NCBI RefSeq assembly: GCF_009931115.1
Contig: NZ_CP047491.1
Location: forward strand, 3,812,001 to 3,876,000
Direction of reading: 5' to 3'
Length of the DNA: 64,000 nt
Source: Microbulbifer hydrolyticus
GTDB taxonomy: Bacteria; Pseudomonadota; Gammaproteobacteria; Pseudomonadales; Cellvibrionaceae
The position numbers and the translations under genes are program-made. Numbering within the stretch: position 1 is the first letter of the stretch; every line of letters starts with the position of its first letter. Below the pieces are notes generated by a model. That model saw nothing but the letters and a program-made list of their open reading frames with translations, made no database searches and was not told the DNA's origin. This document shows, piece after piece, positions 20,001 through 28,745 of the stretch.

Positions 20001-20265
20001 ACTCAACCTCACCGCCGCCGATGTAGTGATCCATATGGACCCCTGGTGGAATCCGGCGGTAGAAAACCAGGCCACAGACCGCGCCCACCGCATCGGGCAG
20101 GACAAGCCAGTATTCGTCTATAAACTTGTCGCGGCAGAGACGATTGAGGAGCGCATTCACCGGATGCAGAAACACAAGCAGGCGCTGGCGGATGCGCTGT
20201 TTGATGCGGCAAACTCAGCGAAGCTCCCGACTGACGACACAGAGCTGCTGGACCTGCTTCAATAA
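17065..20265 (+). CDS. SNF2-family helicase with SWIM zinc finger
   Basis: A 1066-residue DNA-dependent ATPase. A TTG start at 17065 is favoured by GGGAG seven bases upstream and by a family-like opening. A SWIM zinc finger holds C69, C71, C77 and H79 (CSCPVGLNCKH). After a long middle region come the SNF2 motor motifs: I in DDMGLGKT near residue 631, II in DEAQ near 728, and V/VI in KAGGAGLNLTAADVV and QATDRAHRIGQ. These belong to the bacterial RapA/SWIM-SNF2 group, thought to remodel nucleic acid-protein complexes. It is transcribed alone and convergent with the LpxR-like gene, 28 bases away. The cellular target is unknown. Confidence 0.92.
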   Translation: MITFTLNSIHRMVDEPTFARGEDYFGRGRVMEAYYDEESGTYHGRVKGSARYVYRVELDVDRGRLVGLCSCPVGLNCKHAVATALALLKEPVAPKESSEVKTASQQSEEPAWMKWLSELPSAPATEAVPLEYGNHYLLYFLEQDDRQRLRLSTKKAYLKKDGSWSQLRHFAPDTASLGWNRPSHLLEEDVTILQLLPRTSAAGRLELIGEQGRRALTLLLDSGRFYLDDTALQRAPGRQLSWQWQTQGSHQHQLTPILEGLTSRDQWQLIPVTPPCYLDTENAAIGDIATSLSSRQLQHLLEMPAVSDQELGLMSVQLRQKIPATQLPLPAEPKLHTVETFTPRITLVGCDLDQYKLPALKLSFDYAGFSLTPAYSRHFEGPDITRERNGIYFHIKRDMEEEHRRSDLIHESDLYLIPETLGGQEEIWLPQAAGPDDIPQRWRDLLQHTLPALEQQGWVIDADPSYQFDVARADVAVELADSGNQWFEVGLDLTLPDGRQVPIVHLVEQWLEQNAPDELTVNVGGDWVSVNTQPLQSIRGLLLDLLREKKLAGTVRLPAFQAAQFEQLAELDQRKAPATRKMIEQLRDFSGLEEVPLPKNLNATLRPYQKEGLNWLAFLQRYGFGGILADDMGLGKTLQTLALVQHMKESGLLEKPALVVAPTSLTGNWQHEAAQFTPQLDVTLIHGPDRAVAFDKLHSSDLVITTYPLLVRDWERYDKQTFSLVALDEAQAIKNPTTKIAECVRRIDGATRLCLSGTPLENHLGELWSLMDFALPGLLGGRKTFNEAYRTPIESHGEFERQQELARRVRPFMLRRTKTEVVSELPPKTETIQYVELGSRQRALYESVRISMEKRIRELVARQGIAKSHIEFLDALLKLRQTCIDPRLVKLDKAAGINESAKLDWLAEALPQLLEEGRSLLIFSQFTEVLKLVEALLEELKVDYTKLTGQTRKRQQAIDSFQNGDVRVFLISLKAGGAGLNLTAADVVIHMDPWWNPAVENQATDRAHRIGQDKPVFVYKLVAAETIEERIHRMQKHKQALADALFDAANSAKLPTDDTELLDLLQ

Positions 20266-20293
20266 GGCTGCCGGCAACGCAGCACTGCTTCAC

Positions 20294-21307
20294 TCAGAAA
20301 GAGATGCTGAGACCAATACCCGAGAAGTTCGCGTTCTCGTACTGCCCCACAAATTCCTGCGAACGGCGCGCGTGATAAAGGCTCAGGTAATAGCGACCAG
20401 CAGCAAAGGCGCCACCAAAGCGCCACTCACTCACCTGCGGCTCTTTCTCAACCCAATGGCTCGGCTTACTGCTGTTGCCGTCGAGAAAAATATCCCGGCT
20501 GATAAAACGCGTCTGCCAGTCCGCAAACAGGAACCAGCTCCCCGACACCATCGCCGCCCCGAAATCCGGCGCGACGGTAGTCGGTTGCAGTGCGCTGACA
20601 CCGGCACTGGTATAGAGGTTTTTACCCAAACGAATGCCCAGCCCCAGCGCCGCCTGCGTCGCCACATTACCCGCGCTGCCACCCAGAGTCCCGGAAAACT
20701 CCCAGCCGGTTCCGCTGTCCCCGAGCGGTTGGATGTGTGCCCACTTGCGCGCGTAACTCACCACCACGCCGGCCTCATCTTTCAGCTGGTGATCCCAGCC
20801 ATTGACGTCATAGGCTCGCAATACCTGATGCGTGGTGCGTTGCGCCTGCTCGGCGCCGGATGATGGACCGACAATACCGGCCTGGACGTCCAGGCGCTCG
20901 ACAACCAGGAGGCCACTGTTTGGTAACAGGTGTTGGGATTTGAGCGAGCCGCCGAGATACAGCCAGCCAGCGTAGGGGCGGTCATCCAGGATCAGGTCTG
21001 ACCGGGCAACCTCATAGGGGGTGTATATGGCTTGGCCGAGAGCGTATTGAGAATAAATTTCCCGGTTTTGATAAGCATCAGGTAAAAGGTTTTTTATCCA
21101 GCTGACCGGAGCATCCGGTGCGTAGGTGAGTTGCAGCCCCTGGGTGTAATAGGCATCGCTGGCACCATCAAAGGAATCGTTTTCCAGCTGCAGATTTACC
21201 GAGCCTGCAGCCGCCGGTGCGGGGGATGTAGCCAGGCAGAACACGCTCATCCATACCGCGTAAGCCGGCCACAGAAACGAAGTTCCATTTCGCTTTATCT
21301 GTTTCAC
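20294..21307 (-). CDS. LpxR-like outer-membrane lipid A 3'-O-deacylase family protein (DUF2219)
   Basis: A 337-residue protein with a signal peptide (cleavage near PAPAAAG) and a beta-barrel-like sequence. The N-terminal block NLQLENDSFDGASDAYYTQG matches LpxR, where the Asn-Asp pair and a Thr bind the active-site calcium. A conserved His lies in AQRTTHQVLRAYDVNGWDHQ, the region of the catalytic histidine. The chain ends in Phe, as expected for an outer-membrane barrel. It would remove the 3'-acyloxyacyl group from lipid A. The family is clear; activity is inferred. Confidence 0.85.
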   Translation of the reverse strand: MKQIKRNGTSFLWPAYAVWMSVFCLATSPAPAAAGSVNLQLENDSFDGASDAYYTQGLQLTYAPDAPVSWIKNLLPDAYQNREIYSQYALGQAIYTPYEVARSDLILDDRPYAGWLYLGGSLKSQHLLPNSGLLVVERLDVQAGIVGPSSGAEQAQRTTHQVLRAYDVNGWDHQLKDEAGVVVSYARKWAHIQPLGDSGTGWEFSGTLGGSAGNVATQAALGLGIRLGKNLYTSAGVSALQPTTVAPDFGAAMVSGSWFLFADWQTRFISRDIFLDGNSSKPSHWVEKEPQVSEWRFGGAFAAGRYYLSLYHARRSQEFVGQYENANFSGIGLSISF

Positions 21308-21379
21308 GCATGGATTTTAGGAGAGCCCCGGAATTCCTCCAGAAACTCGGGTAGACAGATACGTCTGGATAAACGCCGG

Positions 21380-22003
21380 TCATTCGGCGCGGGCTGGGCG
21401 GGATTTCGAGAACCACAAAAGGCCGCCAAGCAATGTGCCGAACAGGCTCCCAAGAAGATGACTGGATACGGCGACTTCAGCCTCAATCAACTCTGCAGTA
21501 GCGGCACTGGGACCGGCGGTGAGCTCCCAGGCCACCTTTGCGAAACAACCCAGCAGTAGCAGCGCACCGGACCAGCGACGCTGGTACAAGTCACTCAGTG
21601 CGCCGAAGCAGAAAAGGCCATGCAACACACCCGAGAGACCATAGTAATACTCCATTTCCGGGAACCAGAGCCACAGTCCGGCGCTGATCAACAGGGACAA
21701 TCCCGCGGCCAGACCAAGGTAAGCCGCCACCGGGTGTCGCTCACCCAGCAACGCAATCCGCCCAAATACAAACCAAAGCGCCACTACCGCTGCAGCATTC
21801 AACATCAGGTGCGCTGCATTCGTATGCACCAGCTGTCCGGTGAGTAGCCGCCAGTACTGGCCACTGGCCAGCGCGGCGCGATCGTACAGGAAAGCGTCCG
21901 GGTAAATGCCCTGCAACCATTGCAATGCGGTGCACAACAGCAGCAGAACTACCGGTCCCCCCAGACTGCCCATCAATGCCCGACTGCGCCCTTTACTGAC
22001 CAT
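21380..22003 (-). CDS. rrtA: Rhombosortase
   Basis: A 207-residue integral membrane protein of the rhomboid superfamily. It has six or so hydrophobic segments, the serine motif GLSGVLHG, an N-terminal HTNAAHLMLN segment, and a late histidine in SSHLLGSLFG. The small size and the GLSGVLHG form match rhombosortases, which process secreted proteins carrying a GlyGly-CTERM tail. No protein in this window has such a tail, so its substrates are elsewhere. It follows the lipoprotein gene at 22010 by 6 bases. Confidence 0.82.
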   Translation of the reverse strand: MVSKGRSRALMGSLGGPVVLLLLCTALQWLQGIYPDAFLYDRAALASGQYWRLLTGQLVHTNAAHLMLNAAAVVALWFVFGRIALLGERHPVAAYLGLAAGLSLLISAGLWLWFPEMEYYYGLSGVLHGLFCFGALSDLYQRRWSGALLLLGCFAKVAWELTAGPSAATAELIEAEVAVSSHLLGSLFGTLLGGLLWFSKSRPARAE

Positions 22004-22009
22004 CGAAAA

Positions 22010-22681
22010 TCAGATCAAAACCGGGGCTGATTCCGCTTCCGACGGCTCGCTTTCGGAGGGCCGGTTTTTGCGCTCTTCAAGCGTACGCTGCAGTGACTCA
22101 TCCAACGCTTCCAGCGTCCGCTGCAATTCTTCCGAATACACTTCCAGCGCTTCCGATGCCTGCTCGCTCATCTCTTTGCCGCTGCTTTCCAGCTCCTCGA
22201 GCATCTGGTCCATCTGGATACCGGCCTCGTCCGCAGAGCGCTCGAACTGTTTCGACAGATCTTTTCTGAACAGGTCGAACTTGCTCAACAAGTCTCCGAA
22301 CACACCGCCATTGATGCTCATCGCGGTACGCTCGTAATCCACCAGCCACTCGCCATCGCGCTGCACCAGGTAGGTGGTGAAGGAACGGATGCGCCCCCTT
22401 TCCGGGCTGGACAGCTCCACTGCCACGCTGGCTTCATCGCCATCAATGACGACTTTGCCCCACTTGGGCTGATAGCTATCCCATTCCACTGAAAAAGCGT
22501 CGTAGCGCTCGACGCTGTCCAGCGTGGAATACCTGACGGCTCCCGACATGTCGTCGCGGATGGCCGCATCCCAGAATGCCACGGTGACTTGCTGCGGGGT
22601 TTCCGGCCCGGAGCAGGCGGACAGCAGGAACGCAAAAGTGGCGAATGCGGTGGCGGTGAGGTGTCGCAGTTTCATAGTCAA
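22010..22681 (-). CDS. Lipoprotein of unknown function with coiled-coil tail
   Basis: A 223-residue protein with a clear lipobox (FLLSAC, Cys-22). Residues 25-115 resemble the NTF2-like DUF4878 fold (QVTVAFWDAAIRDD, then GEWLVDYERT at the end). The C-terminal 100 residues are strongly charged with heptad-like repeats (SKQFERSADEAGIQMDQMLEELES) and could form a coiled coil. It is co-transcribed with the rhombosortase gene (6-base gap). No function can be assigned. Confidence 0.75.
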   Translation of the reverse strand: MTMKLRHLTATAFATFAFLLSACSGPETPQQVTVAFWDAAIRDDMSGAVRYSTLDSVERYDAFSVEWDSYQPKWGKVVIDGDEASVAVELSSPERGRIRSFTTYLVQRDGEWLVDYERTAMSINGGVFGDLLSKFDLFRKDLSKQFERSADEAGIQMDQMLEELESSGKEMSEQASEALEVYSEELQRTLEALDESLQRTLEERKNRPSESEPSEAESAPVLI

Positions 22682-22920
22682 ATCATCGAGCGGCTACATG
22701 GGAAAACGCCGGCATTGCGGGCTTACCGGCACCGGCGTCGATCGCGATAATCTAACACATTGCCGCCCTGACTGGCCGTTCAGCGTACAGGTGGCCGCAG
22801 ACGCGCCCTACTTCCTAGTGGCAGGTGGCAGCTACCCAGAAACCTGCAAACCTCAGCCGGCCTCGCAGGCCTCCACCTTCGCACTCAATGCCTTGAGTAC
22901 CACTGCGGTCACCACTGTGG

Positions 22921-23022
22921 TTACGACTTTTTCAGAACACATACCTGATCCCCGTAGTAATTGTCTGCATAGTTACATTCCTGCACTTCCGCACTTCCAG
23001 ACTGGCTGTCTTGGCTCTTCAT
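22921..23022 (-). CDS. Candidate 33-residue small protein with two cysteines
   Basis: A short ORF (Met-Lys-Ser start, ending Lys-Lys-Ser). The start codon is preceded by GGGAGAAGGAA, a strong Shine-Dalgarno at the right spacing. The peptide is polar at the N-terminus and carries C16 and C28 around an aromatic/acidic core (NYADNYYGDQ). G/C at third positions is lower than in neighbouring genes. It lies divergent from the xylose operon, with the LacI-like operator at 23145 about 120 bases upstream of its start. The ~240 bases between it and the lipoprotein gene hold no other ORF of note. It may be a real small protein or chance. Confidence 0.35.
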   Translation of the reverse strand: MKSQDSQSGSAEVQECNYADNYYGDQVCVLKKS

Positions 23023-23144
23023 TTCCTTCTCCCAAATGGATTGCTGAGTACGGGGTAAAGCTACCGCCGGCCACTCCATAGGTGAAATCAAAATTCTCTC
23101 TCGAGAACATTGCTTAAAGCTATAAAAGGTATGCAACCGATAAA

Positions 23145-23156
23145 TGTAAACGTGCA
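23145..23156. promoter_or_regulatory. LacI-family operator-like site 1
   Basis: TGTAAACGTGCA carries one perfect TGTAAACG half-site of the LacI/GalR consensus and a partial second half. It lies 153 bases before the transaldolase start and between that operon and the small ORF on the other strand. Confidence 0.5.
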
Positions 23157-23222
23157 TCAAAATGTAATTCTTCCGTCAGCCCCTCTGGCATTCGCGTCAA
23201 TGATCAGGCAAACTACCCGAAA

Positions 23223-23236
23223 TGAAAACGTTTACA
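23223..23236. promoter_or_regulatory. LacI-family operator-like site 2
   Basis: TGAAAACGTTTACA is close to the palindromic LacI-family consensus, with the central ACGT core and a perfect right half. It is centred about 79 bases from site 1 and 73 bases before the transaldolase start. The LacI regulator at 27362 is the probable ligand-controlled repressor. A small hairpin (CCATCG/CGATGG, 23249-23266) follows it in the leader. Confidence 0.6.
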
Positions 23237-23308
23237 TTTTGTTGAGCTCCATCGTGAACTCGATGGAAACTGCTCAGCAAAGCGACAGATGAGAAAGCGA
23301 TAACATTC

Positions 23309-24277
23309 ATGGACAAGCTCAGTCAGCTGCGGGCGATGACCGCAGTGGTTGCCGATACCGGTGATATCAACGCCATCCGCCAGTTCACCCCGCTGGATGC
23401 CACCACCAATCCCTCCCTGCTGCTGAAGGCCGCTCAACAGGCGGAGTATCAGCCGTTGATCGATGAGGCCATTGCCTGGGCCGCAGCGCAGGGCGGCAGC
23501 AGCAGCGAGCAGACGTCATTGTGCGTCGACCGTATCGCCGCCAAGATCGGCTACGAGATCCTGCAGATCGTCCCCGGTCGTATCTCCACCGAAGTCGACG
23601 CGCGACTGTCTTTTGACACCAACGCCACGCTGGCGCGCGCCCGCCGGCTGATGGACCTGTATGCACAGATGGGAGTGGCCGCGGAGCGGGTGCTGGTCAA
23701 GATCGCCTCCACCTGGGAGGGCATCAAGGCGGCGGAAATCCTCGAGCGCGAAGGTATCCACTGCAACCTTACCCTGCTGTTCAGCTTCGCCCAGGCCCGC
23801 GCCTGTGCCGATGCGGGCGTTACCCTGATCTCTCCATTTGTCGGCCGTATTCTCGACTGGCACCTGCAGAATACCGATGCCACCGGTTTTACCCCGGAAC
23901 AGGATCCCGGTGTGCAGTCCGTGCGCCGTATCTACCAGTTCTACAAGGAGCACGGCTTCGACACGACGGTGATGGGTGCGAGCTTCCGCAATACCGGGCA
24001 GATCGAAGCCCTCGCCGGCTGCGACAGTTTGACCATCAGCCCGAACCTGCTGGCGGAACTGGCGGAAGACCATGGCGAACTGCCGCGCGCACTCACGCCC
24101 GCAGACAACTCAGGCAATTCCTCACCGCCCCTTGGCGAAGGCGACTTCCGCTTCCAGCACAACGACGATGCCATGGCGCACGAAAAGCTGGGCGAAGGTA
24201 TCCGCAAATTCGTCGTCGACCAGATTGCGCTGGAACACCAGCTCAAGGCGCGCGCAAAGCAGGGAGAGCCCGCCTGA
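23309..24277 (+). CDS. tal: Transaldolase
   Basis: A 322-residue pentose phosphate enzyme that moves a dihydroxyacetone unit from sedoheptulose-7-phosphate to glyceraldehyde-3-phosphate. The Schiff-base lysine is K131 in [12 protein letters not shown], and the [14 protein letters not shown] and [17 protein letters not shown] signatures are present. Relative to TalB it has an extra glycine/serine-rich insert near residues 265-285. Its TGA stop overlaps the xylB ATG by one base, so they are translationally coupled. Clustering with xylB and xylA suggests it routes xylose carbon into central metabolism. Confidence 0.96.
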   Translation: MDKLSQLRAMTAVVADTGDINAIRQFTPLDATTNPSLLLKAAQQAEYQPLIDEAIAWAAAQGGSSSEQTSLCVDRIAAKIGYEILQIVPGRISTEVDARLSFDTNATLARARRLMDLYAQMGVAAERVLVKIASTWEGIKAAEILEREGIHCNLTLLFSFAQARACADAGVTLISPFVGRILDWHLQNTDATGFTPEQDPGVQSVRRIYQFYKEHGFDTTVMGASFRNTGQIEALAGCDSLTISPNLLAELAEDHGELPRALTPADNSGNSSPPLGEGDFRFQHNDDAMAHEKLGEGIRKFVVDQIALEHQLKARAKQGEPA

Positions 24278-25767
24278 TGAGCAATGAGCAAACGGTATTT
24301 CTCGGGATCGATGCCGGCACCCAGAGCCTGAAGCTGCTGGCCTACGATGCCGTCCAGAAACAAATCCTGCACGTGAGTGCCGCGCCACTGGAACTGATCA
24401 GCCGAGACGACGGCAGTCGCGAACAGCTTGCGGCATGGTGGCTGGACGCGTTGCGCCAGTGTATGGGTGAGCTGCCTGCGGAAATCAAGGCGCGGGTGCG
24501 CGGCATCGGCATTTCCGGTCAGCAGCACGGCTTCGTGCCGCTAAATAAAGCCGGAGAAGTCATCGCGCCGGCAAAGCTCTGGTGCGACACCAGCACCATT
24601 GCCGAGTGCGAGGAAATCACCGCGCGCTTTGGTGGCAGCGCGCGCTGTATCGACGCCGTGGGCAACCCGATCATGCCCGGATATACCGCACCGAAAGTGC
24701 TCTGGCTGAAGAAAAACAAGCCGGATATCTACAGCGAACTCGCGCATATCCTGCTGCCCCACGATTACCTGAACTTTTACCTCACCGGAAAAATCTTCAC
24801 CGAGTATGGCGATGCCTCCGGCACCGGCTACCTGAATATCCTGCGCCGTGAATACGACCGCGACATGCTCGCGGCGATCGACCCGGATCGCGACCTGCTG
24901 CCCCTGCTGCCGCCCCTGCTGGAGGCAAACGCCACCGTTGCACTCGGCCAGAAAGCCGCAGGGGAGTTCGGCCTGCCGCCGGGCATCCTGGTTTCTACCG
25001 GTGGCGGTGACAACATGATGGCCGCGTTCGGCACTGGCTCCATCGCCCCCGGCGTGCTGACCCTTAGCCTGGGGACTTCCGGCACCCTGTTTGCCCACTG
25101 TGAAAATCCGGCCATCGACCCGCAGGGCGACCTCGCCGCGTTCTGTTCATCCAGCGGCGGCTGGCTGCCACTGCTGTGCACCATGAACTGCACCGTGGCC
25201 ACAGAGCTGACTCGCAAGGCGCTGGGCAAATCCATCCCCGAGTGCGAGGCACTGCTGGAAGAGTCGGAGCCCGGTGCCGGTGGCCTCCAGAGCCTGCCGT
25301 TCTATAACGGCGAGCGCATACCCAACCTGCCCAATGCACGCGCCAGCCTGCACGGCATGACCGATACCAACATGACCGCAGGCAACCAGTACCGCGCGGC
25401 CATGGAAGGGGCCACCTTTACCCTGCGCCGCGGCCTCGACGCGTTTGCCCGCGCCGGGCAGCAATTTAAAGCCATTCGGCTGACCGGCGGCGGCGCCAAA
25501 AGCCCGCACTGGCGGCAGATGGTGGCGGACGTATTCAACCTGCCGGTAGAGGTTCCCGCCCAGCAGGAAGGCGCCGCCTTCGGCGCTGCCATGCAGGCGC
25601 TCTGGGCCTGTACGGAAAGCGGCGATTTACCCGCGCTGGTGAACGAGCACCTGGCCGTAGACGCGTCTCTCGGCTGCGTACCCGTCACAGAAAACGTATC
25701 CGCCTATAAGGCCCTGTATCAAAATTTCCTGGATCTGCTCGGCAAGCAGTATCCGGGCATTCAATAA
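24277..25767 (+). CDS. xylB: Xylulokinase
   Basis: A 496-residue FGGY-family kinase that phosphorylates D-xylulose. The N-terminal FLGIDAGTQSLKLLAYD phosphate loop, the GISGQQHGFVPL substrate segment, and the C-terminal RLTGGGAKSPHWRQMVADVFN signature are all present. The length is normal. It is coupled to tal by the TGATG overlap and followed after 58 bases by xylA. Confidence 0.95.
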   Translation: MSNEQTVFLGIDAGTQSLKLLAYDAVQKQILHVSAAPLELISRDDGSREQLAAWWLDALRQCMGELPAEIKARVRGIGISGQQHGFVPLNKAGEVIAPAKLWCDTSTIAECEEITARFGGSARCIDAVGNPIMPGYTAPKVLWLKKNKPDIYSELAHILLPHDYLNFYLTGKIFTEYGDASGTGYLNILRREYDRDMLAAIDPDRDLLPLLPPLLEANATVALGQKAAGEFGLPPGILVSTGGGDNMMAAFGTGSIAPGVLTLSLGTSGTLFAHCENPAIDPQGDLAAFCSSSGGWLPLLCTMNCTVATELTRKALGKSIPECEALLEESEPGAGGLQSLPFYNGERIPNLPNARASLHGMTDTNMTAGNQYRAAMEGATFTLRRGLDAFARAGQQFKAIRLTGGGAKSPHWRQMVADVFNLPVEVPAQQEGAAFGAAMQALWACTESGDLPALVNEHLAVDASLGCVPVTENVSAYKALYQNFLDLLGKQYPGIQ

Positions 25768-25825
25768 ATTGCTGTTTGAAACCTGATAGATACCGATAAG
25801 CACCGAATAATTCTGGAGAGAAAAA

Positions 25826-27160
25826 ATGAGCAGAAATCTTTTTGTCGGCGACAAGGAATACTTCCCCGAAATTGGCCAGATCCAGTTCGAGGGCCGCGAG
25901 TCCGACAACCCGCTGGCGTTCAAATACTACGATGCCAACAAGGTCATCGGCGGCAAGACCATGGAAGAGCACCTGCGCTATGCCGTCTGCTACTGGCACA
26001 CCTTCTGCGGCAAGGGTTCAGACCCCTTCGGCCGCGATACCCAGACCTTTGCCTGGGATGATGCGCCCAATGCCATGGCCGCCGCACAGCAGCGTATGGA
26101 CGCGGTATTCGAGTTCGCCACCAAGCTGGGCGTACCCTATTACTGCTTCCACGATGTGGATATGTCTCCGGAAGGCAACACCGTGGCAGAAACCGAGAGC
26201 AACCTGTCAAAATTGGTGGAGCTGGCGGCAGAGCGCCAGAAAGCCTCCGGTATGAAACTGCTATGGGGCACCGCCAACCTGTTCTCCAACCCCCGCTACA
26301 TGAACGGCGCCGCCACCAACCCGGACTTCAACGTGGTCGCCTATGCGGCCAGCCAGGTGAAAGCCGCACTGGACGCCACCGTGGCACTGGGCGGCGAGAA
26401 CTATGTATTCTGGGGCGGCCGCGAAGGCTACATCTGCCTGCAGAACGCCAACACCAAGGTGGAACAGGAAAACCTCGCGCGCTTCCTGACCATGGCGCGG
26501 GACTACGGCCGCTCCATCGGCTTCAAGGGCACCTTCCTGATCGAGCCCAAGCCCATGGAACCCACCAAGCATCAGTACGACTTTGACGCCCAGACCGTGA
26601 TCGGCTTCCTGCGTCACTACGGTCTGGACAAGGATTTCGCGCTCAATATCGAAGCCAACCACGCCACCCTGGCCGGCCACACGTTCGCGCATGAGCTGCA
26701 GATGTGTGCCGATGCCGACATGCTCGGCTCCATCGACGCCAACCGCGGCGACTACCAGAACGGCTGGGATACCGACCAGTTCCCCACCGACATCTATGAC
26801 GCGGTACACGGCATGATGGTGGTTCTGGAAAACGGCGGCTTCAAAACCGGCGGTCTCAATTTCGATGCCAAGGTGCGTCGCGAGTCCATCGACATGGAAG
26901 ATATTTTCCTCGGCCATATCGGCGGCATGGATACCTTTGCCCGCGGCCTGGAAGTCGCCAACCGAATTCTCACCGAGTCCCCGTATAAGAGCTGGAAGGA
27001 ACAGCGTTACGCCAGCTTCAGCGAGGGCAACGGCAAGGCATTTACCGACGGTAAACTGAGCCTGGCAGACCTGCGCAACCTGGCCGCTGAAAACGGCGAA
27101 CCTCGCCCGACCAGCGGCAAGCAGGAGCTGTATGAGAACCTCATCAATCAGTACATTTGA
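25826..27160 (+). CDS. xylA: Xylose isomerase
   Basis: A 444-residue class II xylose isomerase, start preceded by GGAGAG. The catalytic histidine H109 and D112 are in [12 protein letters not shown], and the metal-binding carboxylates are in [26 protein letters not shown] and the later GSIDANRGD. It converts D-xylose to D-xylulose in the cytoplasm. It ends the tal-xylB-xylA operon, which is closed by a strong terminator. No xylose transporter gene is adjacent. Confidence 0.97.
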   Translation: MSRNLFVGDKEYFPEIGQIQFEGRESDNPLAFKYYDANKVIGGKTMEEHLRYAVCYWHTFCGKGSDPFGRDTQTFAWDDAPNAMAAAQQRMDAVFEFATKLGVPYYCFHDVDMSPEGNTVAETESNLSKLVELAAERQKASGMKLLWGTANLFSNPRYMNGAATNPDFNVVAYAASQVKAALDATVALGGENYVFWGGREGYICLQNANTKVEQENLARFLTMARDYGRSIGFKGTFLIEPKPMEPTKHQYDFDAQTVIGFLRHYGLDKDFALNIEANHATLAGHTFAHELQMCADADMLGSIDANRGDYQNGWDTDQFPTDIYDAVHGMMVVLENGGFKTGGLNFDAKVRRESIDMEDIFLGHIGGMDTFARGLEVANRILTESPYKSWKEQRYASFSEGNGKAFTDGKLSLADLRNLAAENGEPRPTSGKQELYENLINQYI

Positions 27161-27193
27161 TTGATAACTCCCACACGTCAGATGACCATCTTG

Positions 27194-27217
27194 GGCCCGC
27201 TTTTGCGGGCCTTTTTT
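27194..27217 (+). terminator. Terminator of the tal-xylB-xylA operon
   Basis: GGCCCGC and GCGGGCC pair around TTTT and are followed by six Ts. It lies 34 bases after the xylA stop. Confidence 0.9.
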
Positions 27218-27361
27218 ATAGGCGCCAAACGCAGCGTCTGGCTGCTGGATACCATTCCAGAGGTGTAAGCGCTACCATCTGTCGCTTCATCTGCCAGCAC
27301 ACGCCAAGCTGAGCCCAATTACAGAGCCCGAAAAGGGCCGAGCAACAGAGAGTACTGCCCG

Positions 27362-28381
27362 GTGTCTATCAAGAAAGTCGCCAAACTCGCGGGTGTATCC
27401 ACCGCTACCGTGTCCCGCTATCTCAATAGCCCGGAACAAGTGAAAGAGAAGACCCGCAACAAGGTGCGGGCAGCAATCGAAGAGACCGGTTATGCACCCA
27501 ATACCCTGGCGCGAAACTTTCGCCGCGGTAAAACCAGCCTGATCGTGGTCGTGCTGCCGAGCATCGGCGACCCATTCCTGGAAAGTGTGATGCGCGGTGT
27601 GTGGAAAGTGGCGGACGAGTTGGGCTACAGCATTCTGATACGCGATACCCAGTCTAACTCGCACGATTTTGACGAATACACCGACCTGGTATTTTCCAAG
27701 CAGGCCGATGGCATTCTGCTGCTGGCCAGTATTTCGCCCTTTGGTGAAGCGGAAGCCCGGCGCGGCCCCAGTGGTCAGGCGCACCCGCCGCTGGTACTGG
27801 GCCTGGAAAGTGTATCCGCGGAGCTCTCTCAGTTTCCCAGCGTGCGCGTGGATAATGTCGCCGCCGCCGCGGATGGCACAGAATACCTGATCCAACTCGG
27901 ACACAAGCGCATCGGCTTCATCACCGGCAAACCGGATTCTCTGCTGACCCACGACCGTGAAAAAGGCTACCGGGATGCCATGCACAAGGCGAAGCTGAAC
28001 GTCGCACCAGAATGGGTAGTAGAGGGTGAGCAAACCATCGAAGGTGCACGCCGTGCCACCCGCCAGTTACTCGAACTCGAGCAACGCCCCACAGCCATTT
28101 TCTGTGCCAACGACGAAATGGCACTGGGCGCGCTGTACGAAGTCAAGCAAGCGGGCCTCAGGGTGCCGCAGGATATCTCCGTCATCGGGTTTGATGACAT
28201 CCGCTATGCCGAAATCGCCGATCCTCCCCTCACCACCATCGCCCAACCCGCCGAAGAAATTGGTGAACGCAGTATGCGTCGCCTGTGTGAAGCAATCGAG
28301 GGCAAAGAAAACAATACTGCCGCGGAAACCGTTCCGCACCGGCTGGTAGTGCGCAAGTCTTCGGCAAACGCGCCCAAATAG
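27362..28381 (+). CDS. LacI-family transcriptional regulator
   Basis: A 339-residue regulator with GTG start. The N-terminal helix-turn-helix and hinge helix (IKKVAKLAGVSTATVSRYLN, then GYAPNTLARNFRRGK) are textbook LacI, followed by a periplasmic-binding-like sugar domain (IVVVLPSIGDPFLESVMRG to GFDDIRYAEIADPPLTTIAQP). Its position right after xylA and the LacI-type operators before tal suggest that it is the repressor of the xylose operon, with a sugar as inducer. Ligand identity is inferred from context. Confidence 0.88.
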   Translation: MSIKKVAKLAGVSTATVSRYLNSPEQVKEKTRNKVRAAIEETGYAPNTLARNFRRGKTSLIVVVLPSIGDPFLESVMRGVWKVADELGYSILIRDTQSNSHDFDEYTDLVFSKQADGILLLASISPFGEAEARRGPSGQAHPPLVLGLESVSAELSQFPSVRVDNVAAAADGTEYLIQLGHKRIGFITGKPDSLLTHDREKGYRDAMHKAKLNVAPEWVVEGEQTIEGARRATRQLLELEQRPTAIFCANDEMALGALYEVKQAGLRVPQDISVIGFDDIRYAEIADPPLTTIAQPAEEIGERSMRRLCEAIEGKENNTAAETVPHRLVVRKSSANAPK

Positions 28382-28565
28382 TACGGCCGGGCTACCCCAG
28401 GCAACTTCGCAAACCGAAAATCCCTCTGTTGCGGCGTTGCCACAGGTGTCCGCGGGGCAGCTGTGCGCACACGTTTTACACTACAGTTAAAAGTGCATAC
28501 ACATCGGCCTGAGCAGATCGGGCCACGCAGGGATTAGCGCGTATAACGCAGTAGAGGTCACCACG

Positions 28566-28745
28566 ATGAATACGCAGATGCCGGTAAACACAGAGAGTTC
28601 AGCCCAAAGCGCGCTGCTGGCGGCACAGAGCAAGCCCAGCCAGGAAAAGCAGGACTCGACGGCCAAAACCGGCAACGGATGCGTGAATGTCGGCCTCCGA
28701 TACCCCGAAGAGCTGGAACATTGTTTCGTCCTCGGAAATAACTGA
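28566..28745 (+). CDS. Candidate 59-residue small protein
   Basis: An open frame from ATG 28566 to TGA 28743-28745. AGAGGT lies 7 bases upstream of the start, and third-position G/C is high and similar to that of the long genes nearby. The N-terminal two thirds is polar (Ser/Gln/Lys-rich) and the C-terminal part is more structured, with two cysteines (NGCVNVGLRYPEELEHC). I recognise no family. It lies between the LacI regulator and the sugar-acid dehydratase, in a 673-base gap with no other convincing ORF. Confidence 0.4.
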   Translation: MNTQMPVNTESSAQSALLAAQSKPSQEKQDSTAKTGNGCVNVGLRYPEELEHCFVLGNN

